DNA of 64,000 bases, from positions 79,227-143,226 of the forward strand of contig NBIV01000236.1 of the NCBI GenBank assembly GCA_003194525.1. The letters run 5' to 3'. Below, piece by piece: positions 44,206-55,936 of this stretch. A program made the translations under genes and the position numbers. Each line of letters starts with the position of its first letter. The first letter of the stretch is position 1. Below the pieces are notes generated by a model. It saw only the letters and a program-made list of their open reading frames with translations. It searched no databases and was not told the origin of the DNA. Source of the DNA: Gracilariopsis chorda (Eukaryota; Rhodophyta; Florideophyceae; Gracilariales; Gracilariaceae).

Positions 44206-45222
44206 TTATTTGGTATATACCTCTGAGGCAACGCCCTCAGTACAACTAGGTGTGCTCTCTTGGTGAGAGGAGGAGTCAACACTCGCGCTTGCAACATTTA
44301 GTTGGTTCGATTCGGCCCCTACAGAAACGCTTACGTCCTTCATAGCCCGAGCCATAGAACGCAGAGTATCGTTCGCGACGATAGCGTCATGTTCGAACTG
44401 ACGACGAAGCTTTGCCTGTTCATCCAGAAGCGCATCAATCTCTCTTGAAACCACAGCACTGAGGCGTTGTTGCTGTTTCCAAAATTCAGTTCGTTCTTCT
44501 TGAATCTGAGTCAAGGCTTCTTTGCGCTGCTTCTGTAAAGCCTCCGCGAGAAGATCCGCCGCAGCTTCACGCCGCTCTAATTCTTCTTCTCTCTTCTGAA
44601 AGTCTGCCTCCAGTCGGCGTTCCTTTTCAGCAATGAACCTGTCCCGTTTGGATACCATATCCAGTTTAGTGGCTAGTTGCTGTTCCTCAGCACTACGGGA
44701 CAGCCTCAAGACATTTTGCTCTTTCTCAAGTCGTTTCGACCATTGATGTAGCTGCGCTTGTTGCAGTGTGGAATACTTTACTGACGCTTCTTTCGCAAGA
44801 ACGTCGCGCTCCCTCTTATCAATTTCGGCGCGTTGACTAGCAAGCTCTCTTTGCTGCTGGACATGAACGTTTTGCTGCCTTACCTGAGCATCCATAACTG
44901 CACGTTCGCGCATATCAAGCTCTAACGCACGGTTGTCCAGCTGCATTGCTCGAACTGCTAACGCACGGGCTGCGCGTTCCAGTCTTTGTGCCGTGGCACG
45001 CTGAGCGGTGGCAGTAGAGTTAAGTCTTGTCTGCATAGAAGACCGCACGGCAGCCAGTTCTGTGGCCAGGCGAGTATGCATGGCGTTATATGCGTCGTCG
45101 AGGGTGGCCAGCTCGTCAGCGGCATCTTGCGCGGCGCGGAGTGCTTGTGAACGCACGAAGTTCATGCTGGGGGATGATGACGACGGTACGCTCACTTCCG
45201 AGTTGTTAGCCGGAGAGTGCAT
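44206..45222 (-). CDS. Coiled-coil protein, unknown function
   Basis: 338 aa from a true ATG at 45222, single exon. The first 25 residues are Ser/Asn-rich. From about 30 to 275 the sequence is almost continuous coiled coil, rich in Ala, Glu, Arg, Gln and Leu (for example RAARALAVRAMQLDNRALEL, KERRLEADFQKREEELERRE, LLAEALQKQRKEALTQIQEE). A short SREIDALLDEQAKLRRQF segment follows, then a Ser-rich tail. There are no Cys-rich motifs, membrane segments or signal peptide. It may be a centrosomal, ciliary or scaffold-type protein, but coiled coils alone do not identify a family. The long uninterrupted frame with strong amphipathic periodicity supports a real gene. Confidence 0.7.
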   Translation of the reverse strand: MHSPANNSEVSVPSSSSPSMNFVRSQALRAAQDAADELATLDDAYNAMHTRLATELAAVRSSMQTRLNSTATAQRATAQRLERAARALAVRAMQLDNRALELDMRERAVMDAQVRQQNVHVQQQRELASQRAEIDKRERDVLAKEASVKYSTLQQAQLHQWSKRLEKEQNVLRLSRSAEEQQLATKLDMVSKRDRFIAEKERRLEADFQKREEELERREAAADLLAEALQKQRKEALTQIQEERTEFWKQQQRLSAVVSREIDALLDEQAKLRRQFEHDAIVANDTLRSMARAMKDVSVSVGAESNQLNVASASVDSSSHQESTPSCTEGVASEVYTK

Positions 45223-46142
45223 GACACATTGCTGAAGTCACACTTGGCGGACGTTGGTCGATGATGCGCACCAAAGCTCTCTGTGGTAGTCACAGCGGTG
45301 TTTCTTTGTGCGCCCTTCGTTTGCGCAAGAGTGCGTGGGCGCGTTAGTAACTCTACCGCGATGCGATTGGCTGCGTACTTGTTTTACAGAAAGCGACAGA
45401 AGTTCCCTCAGTTGGCATGGGCCGCTTCGGTCGACCTTATCTATACACGCAAGTAGTGTTATCATATATAGTGCGTCGGCGAGCACTTGGAACTGATTCG
45501 CGGCGCTCACGTTTCAGACAAAAACGTGAAGCCAGGCACAGCGATCAACACACGAAACACAGGTGCAGGCGCTTGCACGTGTCGAACGAAAGTGCTCACC
45601 GCAAAATTGGTTCAAAATTGCCGTCTTGGTGACAGTGGGTTTTTCCTGGAAACCCAAATCGCAAAATGCGACAGAGCAAAATGGTACAGTGCGCGCAACT
45701 GCTTTAAGAACACCATGCAACAAGCCTTTATTGTCAAACAAGGGTAAGAAGGGCCTTCGGCCCTACCACCCTTATCTGCAGTTGTGACGTCTGCATCTTG
45801 CCTGCAGGGAGTGGTAGGGCCGGAGCTTGAGCGGTCACAAACCAGAGAATGAAACCTTTTGGTTGTCCAAAACGTTTGATTATCATTGGTGCAAAACGTT
45901 GGCGAACCAAAAGACTCAAAAAAAGACCTTGAGGCACGATTTTGGGTTCTGGCGCAGTTTCTGCTAAAAAAACGAAATCGTGCATTTTACTAATTTTGTT
46001 GTCTCACAAAACCTTCGTACGTATAGACAAGAGGAAGTGGCCTACGGCCGCGGGCGGCGCTGTGCGCCACGGTAGAGGGGTGATAAAACGCGGTGAGAAG
46101 AACGAAAAGGGTGGAGAAAGCAAAAGCAGAAAAACCAGTAGT
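45223..46142. other. Intergenic with a foldback sequence
   Basis: The only structured item is an inverted repeat at 45759-45821: GGCCCTACCAC against GTGGTAGGGCC, with inner CTGCAG pairs at 45776-45781 and 45802-45807. A smaller hairpin, AGGGCCTTCGGCCCT, overlaps its left side. It could be the end of the neighbouring degraded transposon, but I could not confirm any terminal motif. Confidence 0.45.
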
Positions 46143-46176
46143 TTAATTCAATGAATAAAGAACACAAGAAATACGA

Positions 46177-47330
46177 TTACGGTGGTGACAGTATGCAGAA
46201 CTGTATGGCTTCAGGCAGCACTGGGTTGTTGATGGCCATAGGCATGGCATAAATTGTGCGCGCATTTGCAGATGTAAGCTGCGGGTCACGCAAGAGCAGC
46301 ACATGGTCGTTCCTTTGAACCCGTGACAATGCAACATACAAATGAATGGCGCAGAAGAAGTTGGATCGCTCTTCCACAACCAAGCCACCCAAGGTCTTTT
46401 CCTGTGCTTTGTGAACGGTAGCTGCAAGTGGAAGAAGAATGGGAAACTGCATTCGAATCATGCGAATATCTGCGAAAGAAAACTCGAAGTCGATACCATG
46501 CAGGAGCTGTCTTTCCAGCATCTGTCCGATCTCATCCAATCGAGCCACCTGCATCGTAAATTGATCGACAAGCACGACTACGAACAGCTTTCCGTTTACC
46601 ACAGCCGGATGCAGCACGTTCCGAATGACCATAACTGGCACACCGACCTTCAAGTCCAAGTTATGAGGTGGTACTCCAGTGGGTGCATACTGGTATGCAA
46701 ACTCGGTAACAAAGGTATTGGTGACGTCGGGCTCTGAGTTCTGTTCACATTCAGTTTGTACCGACGTAGTTCACGGAAGAGTGAAACGTTCACCAAAACC
46801 CAGATCCAGCGCTGCCACATTTTGTTCATCGACCAAGTGATTTGTGGACGCAATGAGCATTTTGCTGAGATCGGCATCCTTCTTGCGTCGTGTTATGAGC
46901 CACTTCCACAGGAATTGGTAGGCGGTTTGCATACCTCCGGTAGATCTGAGTGGTACTGGAGCGTTGTTGGATATGTTGTTTCGTGCAATGGAACGTAACA
47001 GCGACGCAAATGACGGGTCATCCGCTTGGCGTACTTGTTCGGTGAGTTACAGCACTTGAACCGAACACAATGTCCACAGATCACTCTTCCACGGCAATTC
47101 GTTGAGCATTTTTGAGTACACTCGTCTCATATTTCCACTTGGCTTGGCCTCAATGTACACCTGCGGCACCAATGGAAGCAGCTGGGAGTAGTCGTGGGAT
47201 AAAACGATGTTCAAGCTCCCAAACGGAGGCGGGTTTTCCATTCCACTGCAGCACAGATCTTTGAGCAACGCATCCATGAGTTTGAAGAGCGCTTTCATGA
47301 ACGCATAGACGCTTCATCCAAGACGAGCAG
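46177..47330 (-). pseudogene. Helitron-type PIF1 helicase relic
   Basis: The C-terminal piece (46659-46177, 160 codons) reads GVPVMVIRNVLHPAVVNGKL, then QFPILLPLAATVHKAQEKTL and FFCAIHLYVALSRVQRNDHV. These are the last motifs of PIF1-like helicases in Helitron Rep/helicase proteins. Upstream on minus (47298-47047) is PFGSLNIVLSHDYSQLLPLV, matching the motif II/III region (normally GG-x-x-x-x-x-GD-x-x-Q-x-x-P-V), with GGD changed to SHD. The frames between are broken. Helitrons move by rolling-circle replication with this helicase. Here the gene is clearly dead, and no Rep domain or terminal hairpin was found. Confidence 0.7.
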
Positions 47331-47728
47331 TTATATTTCGTGTAGCAGTTCTGCACGTTGAGATCGGGGACCGTACTTTGACAAAGTGGCTGTAGTACTG
47401 CTTGTGCTGTCCTTATCAGCTACACCCAGTCCGAGCAGGCTATGTAAAGTGCAGCCACCCTCCTACAACGATACTGCAATGCCTGTTGTAGCAGGGGACC
47501 TGCACACGAGCTAGGCCTTGCCCAGGTCCCAGGCGAGCAACAGTGCCCAATGTAGCCAGAAGTTACGACACTGCGCTATTCGCCAAGCCTGAATGGGATT
47601 CAAAATAGTGGTTATGGTCAGCAAGCGAGATGCATTTGGCACTGCTCCAGTGCAGTACATACGTCTGTTGCATGCATGTCTGCAATGAAACTTCAGTATA
47701 CACTGCACTGGCGCAGTGCAACTTGCCA
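47331..47728. other. Unassigned sequence left of the retrotransposon array
   Basis: No gene is supported. CACTGC/GCAGTG-type words recur near 47640-47722 (for example CACTGCACTGGCGCAGTG at 47701-47718, partly palindromic). The region ends where family-1 pol begins abruptly. Confidence 0.35.
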
Positions 47729-49150
47729 CGATATGCATTTCAGAAGCGCGATATACATGGACGCTTAGCTCGCTGGCTAGACTTTCTGGCCGAGTATGAC
47801 TTTGAAATAGTGTATCGCGCAGGCAAGGAGAATGGCGCAGCAGATTATCTGTCAAGGATAGTTCACGGAGACGAGTTCGAGCCGTTAGAAGATGAAAGCG
47901 ACCTTGCTTGTATGGCTGTTGAGCCTGACGACTTCTCCGTTCTTGAACCATACTACGCAAACATTGCGCGCTTCTTGTGTGGTCTGCTTACAGATGAGAC
48001 TGATGCACGTCTCTGCCAAGCGATCCGACGAAATGCGAAGAAATTCCTGGTCTGGGAAGGAAAATTGTTCAGAAGGATGCCAAACGCACTGCGAGTTGTT
48101 CCTGTTATTGGTCGGCGACAGATCATTATCAAGTCATTTCATGAAGAGATTGGACACTGGGATTTGAAGAGTACAAGGAAGTTCATCACTGAGAGATACT
48201 GGTGGCCCACTATGCATGAAGATATCGTCAACTACGTCAAGAGTTGTGACGAATGCCAGAGACTCGCACCACTACCAAGGTATTACAGCAACCTTCGGAC
48301 TCCCATTTCCTCTCTCTTTGACGTCTTGTCGATTGATTTTGCAGGTCCTCTTCCGACTACCGAATCCGGAAACCGTTTCATTCTGGTTTGTGTTGAGCAT
48401 TTGACTGGTTGGCCACTTGCCGTAGCGACAAAATGGTCTACGTCACAAGAGGTCATAGACTTCGTGAGAAAAGAGATCATTGCCGTGTTTGGTTTCCCTC
48501 GTATCGTGGTGTTGGACAATGCTACATGCTTCACTTCTAAGTCGCTCGTCTCATTCATGGAGGACCATGGTATCAAATGGAACACGGTCTGGGCGTACGC
48601 CCCCATGTCCAATGGCCGAGCTGAAAGGATGGTTGGTACTCTGAAAAGAGCAATAGGAAAGAAAGCTCTGGATAATCGTTCAAGTTGGGACGAACACCTG
48701 CCTTCGGTTCTGTACGGATACCGGTGCAGACATCTTGCCAGTGGGATCTCTCCGTTCGAGTTTCTTTACGGCGTGAAACCACGTATGACCTCCGATGAAG
48801 GTGGTGTCGTGGCACGAGTCGGGGACTCCTCCGTCCGGTTCCGCTCAGTGGAGCTGCTCGCATCAAGGAATCATAGAGCTAAACGTTCTGCTCTGAGGCC
48901 TTTGAAGGAAGTCGATGCAGTCTCCATTACGAAGTTTGAAGTCGGTGATCTGGTCCTTGTGGCTCGTGGAAAGGCCCTGAACACTACCGTAAAATGGCCT
49001 GCTTTTTCCTCTAAGTACTTTGGTCCATGTCGTGTGGTGAGGGCTCACCATCCAAGGTACACGTTTGTTTCTCCACACAACCGGTACACTCGCCATGGAA
49101 TATACGCCCGTCGTTTGAAGAAGTATATTGTGCGCCCGATGGAAGGTTAG
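47729..49150 (+). pseudogene. 5'-truncated family-1 pol, copy C
   Basis: The sequence enters family-1 pol within RNase H (CGATATGCATTTCAG, equivalent to about 27196 in copy B) and is open to the normal end. It keeps the integrase zinc residues, the first Asp (LSIDFAGPL), LDNATCF and NGRAERM. At 48419-48438 it reads through where copies B and D have TAG. It is therefore the only copy here with an uninterrupted integrase. An open frame continues about 100 bp upstream into unrelated sequence (from 47630), a chance fusion. Confidence 0.9.
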
Positions 49151-49194
49151 GTTTTCAGGTTGCCGCGGCGTGGCAACCCTTGAGGTTGGGGTTG

Positions 49195-50259
49195 TGTCGG
49201 TCGCGAATGTTGCGGAATGTGCCAGACATTGCTGGAACACAAGTGTAGAATGTTCCAGTAGTGTGTAGCACATTGCACGCTTTGTTGGCCCAGCAAATAC
49301 TACAGTATTTTAGTGATGCTGGCGCAAATTGTCGCTTTATTATTGGTTAGTGTGCAGCTCCAGAGGTCTCTAGAAGCCAATGGAGTAACCTAGACGCACA
49401 CATGAGTAACTAGCAAGTAGAAATGCGTATTCGGCTCGTTTGTAGTGCCTCTAAACACTATAAAAAAAGAGGTTCTGAGGTTTGGACTTCGGTCTGAACT
49501 CACCTCAACAATCGACCAACATCTAAGCCCCACCCCCTATCAACCTTCAGCCACTTCAACTATCATCACCAACCAGTGAGGCGTTCGCCGCTGGATAAAT
49601 GGCTTCTAGTGAGGCGTGTGCCGCTAGTTGTCCAATAGGGTGGGGAAGTACCGTCGCTAAGACCGGTTGAAGCGCCTTAGGCGTGGACGGGAGATGGGTA
49701 GTGTGTACCAAAGGTGTTTCTGTCGTCTGTGAGCCCCACCGGAGCTTTGCTCGGATAACGGTGTCGGTCGAAAGACCTGGTGATTTCCGGACGGAAGTAC
49801 TTGACGGGAAGCTATCCGCAGGCGACGTGCCGTGCAACCTTTCCTACAAAGGGCCAGCTTGGGTATAGAGTGAAAGCATATCCCGCTGTTAGTAGCTCTC
49901 CTCTGGAAGCCCTGTAAGGATTGTATGCGTCTGCTTCTGGTTAGTGCAGAGGTAGGTAGGCTGCAGCATCCACTTCACATCCGGAGTGTCTGACCGGAAG
50001 CCGAGGGTCTGACCCATAGTGATCCTTGACATAATTCTTGGGTTGCGCGCCGTTTCAACAAGAAGTTAAGAAGTTTTATTTGGGGATTGAGCCTCTTGCT
50101 CTCCCTAGTGTTGTTTTTTTTTCATCGAGTGGGTTTAGTTCTTTTGATATCACTGTTTTCAACTTGTTTTGGGGCTTTTAGCTACGAAGAGCACCCTTGT
50201 GGCTTTTATTATTACAACTTTTTGGCCCCCTGCGTCACCGTCCCGTGATGGCGCCCACA
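49195..50259 (+). repeat. Array LTR 1
   Basis: 1065 bp, family-1 boundaries TGTCGGTCGC to GCGCCCACA. It serves as 3' end of copy C and 5' end of unit D. Confidence 0.93.
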
Positions 50260-53200
50260 TGGTACTTTCGAGGAGGGAGCTCTTCTGACTCTAACGCTGC
50301 ATTTACTTCTTATGACGGTTCTTCTATTGACGTCGTAAGTTTCTTCTTTTACTTTGAGAATGTTGGGATGAGAGGAAAGACTGACGAGGACATGGCACTT
50401 GAGTTGCTTGGTTTCCTTGAGAACAAAGCCTTTGAGTTCTACTATGATTCTTATGCTGTTAATGGTTCACTTTCGGAAGAAGCAAAAGACTACCGCTCCG
50501 TTAAGCAAGCTTTCATCGATCGTTTTGGAAAAGCCGAGGAACCTGAGGAAGATATACGCCTTGCAATTTCTGCTAAATTGGATTATGCAGACTTGGTTGG
50601 TTCCTTGACCTATATGGACAACCTCTTCTTAAAGGCAGGATTCAACGCTAAGGCTAAGTTGGGTCTTTTGAAGAAAGCTGTAATGGAATACGCTGATCTA
50701 GCCCAGTTCGTTGTTTTCCGTGGCGCTGATGATTATGATGAGTTGAAGGTTCAAGTGAAAGCCTTCGATGCTGCCCGGAAGGCAATGGGGAACTACGTTT
50801 CATTAAGTACCCCACCTAAGCGTATTGTCCAAAACCACAGGTCTTCTGAAGAAACTATCTCTCATGCTTTGGAGTCTAAGGTCGACAAACTCTCTGAGCA
50901 GTTTGCTCAGCTGTCATTAATGGTTAAGAAGACACAGACGGAGCGTCGAGACTACGAAAAGGTTTGTTCATACTGCAAGAAGCCCGGACATTATGCTTCG
51001 CAATGTGACTCTAATCCGCACCGAGATACGCGATGCCCGCGTTGTGGGAAAATTGGACACTCAGAGATCACTTGTTGGCGAAGAATCTGACCCAAAGAGA
51101 CCCGTAAAGTATAGGATACCAATGAGGAATCTAAAGAGTTAGCATCTAATCTTCAGAAAGGATCCGAACCCGTATCAATTGTCACCGAGAACGCTGGGAA
51201 TGCTGATGTAGTCGCCACAACCAAGAGAAGTGCTGACGGTGAAGCGTTGCCTAAACAGCGCCGTTCAGACGGTGATGCACCCATCCCGCTTTTTCTCAAT
51301 CCAACAAGATACGAAGAGAGAGTTCGGAGACCTAAGGTTCATGAACAGAAAGTCAAGAAGCCGAAACAGAGGAAGTCGAAGAAGCAGAGTCTTCAAGACC
51401 ATGCAAGCAAATATAACGTTCTCACTGAGCTCGCGAATGCCTCTTCCGGACTAACCTTTGGACAACTTATCAGAGGAGACGCAGATGATGCGAAGAAAGA
51501 GATTGGTAAGCTCATCGGTCGCAAAAGCATTGTTCGACGTCCTTTTGTTGGGCCAGTCGGTAAGCAGCCTAGACGTCTTAAGACGGTCCCCGTTATGATA
51601 TATGGGACTGAGACTGAAGCTTTGCTCGACTCTGGAGCTGTTCCAAACCTTATGTCAACCAAGCTGTGTGACAGGCTAGCACTGGAACCCAAGCATACGA
51701 CGAAGAAGATAACTGTTGCCAATGGACAGAGCGCCGTGTGCAGAGGAATACTATACGATATCCCTATATCCTTCAGGGGCGTCTCCGTTCCATTATACTT
51801 TCTTGTTATTGATGGTCCGCCATTCGACATCATTGTGGGTTGTCCAACACTTGAATCGTTACAAGCCTGCCTTGACCTCGGAAATCAGCACGTGAAGATG
51901 AATATTGATGGAAAAAGAGTAACACTTGGCTTTGACTATGCTCGCGTCGAGATTTCAGACGAAGAGGGTTTCCAGACGGATAGCGACGACTTCACTTCAG
52001 ATTCTGACGCCGCTATTGACTCTGATACTGGTTCTGAAGACGACGAACAACTCGTGGTTGCTCTAACAGAAAAGAACCATGGCAAGACTCCCGAAATGAT
52101 CCCGCATTTGGACATCACTACAGATGAGCAGCACGAGAAGTTACTCTTTTCAAAACTCTCGCACATTTCAGAGAATGAAAGAGACGACTTGGTTTCTTGT
52201 CTGAAGGACTCGAATGTAATCGCTTAGTCATTGAAAGACTTACGCCCAGCCTATGTGCCTATTTCTCACTCTTTCGAGTTGACAGTTGACAAACCAATCT
52301 ACTTCAGAGCCAGGAGGATGTCGCCGAAGCACAACGAGTTCGAACGCAAGGAGATTGATCTTCTTCTTGAAGCTGGTATCATTACCCCTTCAGCCTCTGC
52401 TTGGTCGTTTCCAATTGTCATTGCCTCGAAGAAAGATGGAAGCGCAAGGTTTTGTGTCGATTACAGAGAGCTGAACAGAGTCATGAAAGCTGTCCGCTGG
52501 CCTTCGCCACACATGGAAGAGATCTTTGACGAACTTGGAGGTTGCTGTGTCTTCACTACGCTCGACCTGTTCTCTGGATACTGGCAAGTCAAGATGTCTG
52601 AGGATTGCAAAGATATGACGACCTTTGTGTGCTAATACGGAACTTTCATGTTCGGAAGTCATGCCATTTGGTCTCATGAATGCCCCTTCCACCTTTCAAC
52701 AGATGATGGATCATGTGCTAAGAGGACTTCCATTCGTTCGGGTTTACATTGATGACGTTTTCATATTCTCAAGAAGCCTCAGAGAGCACGTGATTCACTT
52801 GAAGGCTGTGATTGGTCGGATTGCGAAGCATGGATTGAAGCTCAAACTGTCCAAATGTTTCTTTGCACTATCGGAGGTGTCTCCTCTAGGCCATTTCATC
52901 AACGGAGATGGAGTGCACGTGGACCAGGAGAAGATTGCTAAGATCCAGGATGCCCCAATACCTGCCACCACTACGGAACTACGATCTTTTCTGGGACTAG
53001 CCGGATACTATGGAAGGTTCATCAGAAACTTTGCTAAGACTTCCGCCGTGCTTCACAGTGCTACCTCGGGGAATAAGAAGCTGAGTTGGACCGGAGAGAT
53101 GCTAGAAGCTTTCCACGGTCTGAAGAAAAAGATGACTGAGCCTCCGGTACTTTCATTTCCAAACTTCGAGCAGCCTTTCTTTGTGGAAACGGACGCCTCT

Positions 53201-54828
53201 AGTGTTTCACTCGGCGCAGTTCTCTCTCAGAAAAAGGAAAATGGGAAGATACATCCTCTGCAGTTTGCCAGTCGTACTATGACCGCTGCGGAAAAGAACT
53301 ACTCGGCATGTGAAAGAGAAGCATTGGCATTTATCTTTGCTCTCAAGAAGTTCAGATTGTATCTACTCTCGTCTGTTCCATTCAAGGTAATCACGGACCA
53401 TATGGCTTTACGATATTCATTTCAGAAGCGCGATATACATGGACGCTTAGCTCGCTGGCTAGACTTTCTGGCCGAGTATGACTTTGAAATAGTGTATCGC
53501 GCAGGCAAGGAGAATGGCGCAGCAGATTATCTGTCAAGGATAGTTCACGGAGACGAGGTCGAGCCGTTAGAAGATGAAAGCGACCTTGCTTGTATGGCTG
53601 TTGAGCCTGACGACTTCTCCGTTCTTGAACCATACTACGAAACATTGCGCGCTTCTTCTGTGGTCTGCTTACAGATGAGACTGATACATGTCTCCGCCAA
53701 GCGATCCGACGAAATGCGAATAAAGTCCTGGTCTGGGAAGGAAAATTGTTCAGAAGGATGCCAAACGCACTGCGAGTTATTCCTGTTATTGGTCGGCGAC
53801 AGATCATTATCAAGTCATTTCATGAAGAGATTGGACACTGGGATTTGAAGAGTACAAGGAAGTTCATCACTGAGAGATACTGGTGGCCCACTATGCATGA
53901 AGATATCGTCAACTACGTCAAGAGTTGTGACGAATGCCAGAGACTCGCACCACTACCAAGGTATTACAGCAACCTTCGGACTCCCATTTCCTCTCTCTTT
54001 GACGTCTTGTCGATTGATTTTGCAGGTCCTCTTCCGACTACCGAATCCGGAAACCGTTTCATTCTGGTTTGTGTTGAGCATTTGACTGGTTGGCCACTTG
54101 CGTAGCGAAAATGGTCTACGTCACAAGAGGTCATAGACTTCGTGAGAAAAGAGATCATTGCCGTGTTTGGTTTCCCTCGTATCGTGGTGTTGGACAATGC
54201 TACATGCTTCACGTCTAAGTCGCTCGTCTTATTCATGGAGGACCATGGTATCAAATGGAAAACGGTCTGGGCGTACGCCCCCATGTCCAATGGCTGAGCT
54301 GAAAGGATGGTTGGTACTCTGAAAAGAGCAATAGGAAAGAAAGCTCTGGATAATCGTTCAAGTTGGGACGAACACCTGCCTTCGGTTCTGTACGGATACC
54401 GGTGCAGACATCTTGCCAGTGGGATCTCTCCGTTCGAGTTGCTTTACGGCGTGAAACCACGTATGACCTCCGATGAAGGTGGTGTCGTGGCACGAGTTGG
54501 GGACTCCTCCGACCGGTTCCGCTCAGTGGAGCTGCTCGCATCAAGGAATCATAGAGCTAAACGTTCTGCTCTGAGGCCTTTGAAGGAAGTCGATGCAGTC
54601 TCCATTACGAAGTTTGAAGTCGGTGATCTGGTCCTTGTGGCTCGTGGAAAGGCCCTGAACACTACCGTGAAATGGGCTGCTTTTTCCTCTAAGTACTTTG
54701 GCCCATGTCGTGTGGTGAGGGCTCACCATCCAAGGTACACGTTGGTTTCTCCACACAACCGGTACACTCGCCATGGAATATACGCCCGTCGTTTGAAGAA
54801 GTATATTGTGCGCCCGATGGAAGGTTAG
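50248..54828 (+). pseudogene. gag-pol of array unit D (degenerate)
   Basis: It starts at ATG 50248 within the LTR. Capsid and both zinc knuckles are intact to a TGA at 51088 (CGA in copies A, B and F), then further TAG/TAA codons follow. Protease (LLDSGA) lies in the frame 51247-52227, which ends in a TAG replacing Trp. RT is broken at 52633 (TAA) with a +1 insertion just after. YIDDVFIF and RNase H are in the frame 52625-53848, with another shift near 53640. Integrase carries the TAG at about 54103 and a TGA at 54296 (NG, stop, where CGA codes Arg elsewhere). Not functional. Confidence 0.92.
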
Positions 54829-54872
54829 GTTTTCAGGTTGCCGCGGCGTGGCAACCCTTGAGGTTGGGTTTG

Positions 54873-55936
54873 TGTCGGTCGCGAATGTTGCGGAATGTGC
54901 CAGACATTGCTGGAACACAAGTGTAGAATGTTCCAGTAGTGTGTACCACATTGCACGCTTTGTTGGCCCAGCAAATACTACAGTATTTTAGTGATGCTGG
55001 CGCAAATTGTCGCTTTATTATTGGTTAGTGTGCAGCTCCAGAGGTCTCTAGAAGCCAATGGAGTAACCTAGACGCACACATGAGTAACTAGCAAGTAGAA
55101 ATGCGTATTCGGCTCGTTTGTAGTGCCTCTAAACACTATAAAAAAAGAGGTTCTGAGGTTTGGACTTCGGTCTGAACTCACCTCAACAATCGACCAACAT
55201 CTAAGCCCCACCCCCTATCAACCTTCAGCCACTTCAACTATCATCACCAACCAGTGAGGCGTTCGCCGCTGGATAAATGGCTTCTAGTGAGGCGTGTGCC
55301 GCTAGTTGTCCAATAGGGTGGGGAAGTACCGTCGCTAAGACCGGTTGAAGCGCCTTAGGCGTGGAGGGAGACGGGTAGTGTGTACCAAAGGTGTTTCTGT
55401 TGTCTGTGAGCCCCACCGGAGCTTTGCTCGGATAACGGTGTCGGTCGAAAGACCTGGTGATTTCCAGACGGAAGTACTTGACGGGAAGCTATCCGCAGGC
55501 GACGTGCCGTGCAACCTTTCCTACAAAGGGCCAGCTTGGGTATAGAGTGAAAGCATATCCCGCTGTTAGTAGCTCTCCTCGGGAAGCCCTGTAAGGATTG
55601 TATGCGCCTGCTTCTGGTTAGTGCAGAGGTAGGTAGGCTGCAGCATCCACTTCACATCCGGAGTGTCTGACCGGAAGCCGAGGGTCTGACCCATAGTGAT
55701 CCTTGACATAATTCTTGGGTTGCGCGCCGTTTCAACAAGAAGTTAAGAAGTTTTATTTGGGGATTGAGCCTCTTGCTCTCCCTAGTGTTGTTTTTTTTTC
55801 ATCGAGTGGGTTTAGTTCTTTTGATATCACTGTTTTCAACTTGTTTTGGGGCTTTTAGCTACGAAGAGCACCCTTTTGGCTTTTATTATTACAACGTTTT
55901 GGCCCCCTGCGTCACCGTCCCGTGATGGCGCCCACA
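54873..55936 (+). repeat. Array LTR 2
   Basis: 1064 bp. It shares private variants with LTRs 1 and 3 (for example GAGGTTTGGACTTCGG after the TATA box), which separates array LTRs from those of copies A and B. Confidence 0.93.

Noticed and set aside
47630-47728. N-terminal extension of the truncated copy C pol frame as a fusion gene
   Set aside because: About 33 codons of unrelated sequence happen to be open; they have no motif and precede a mid-domain breakpoint.
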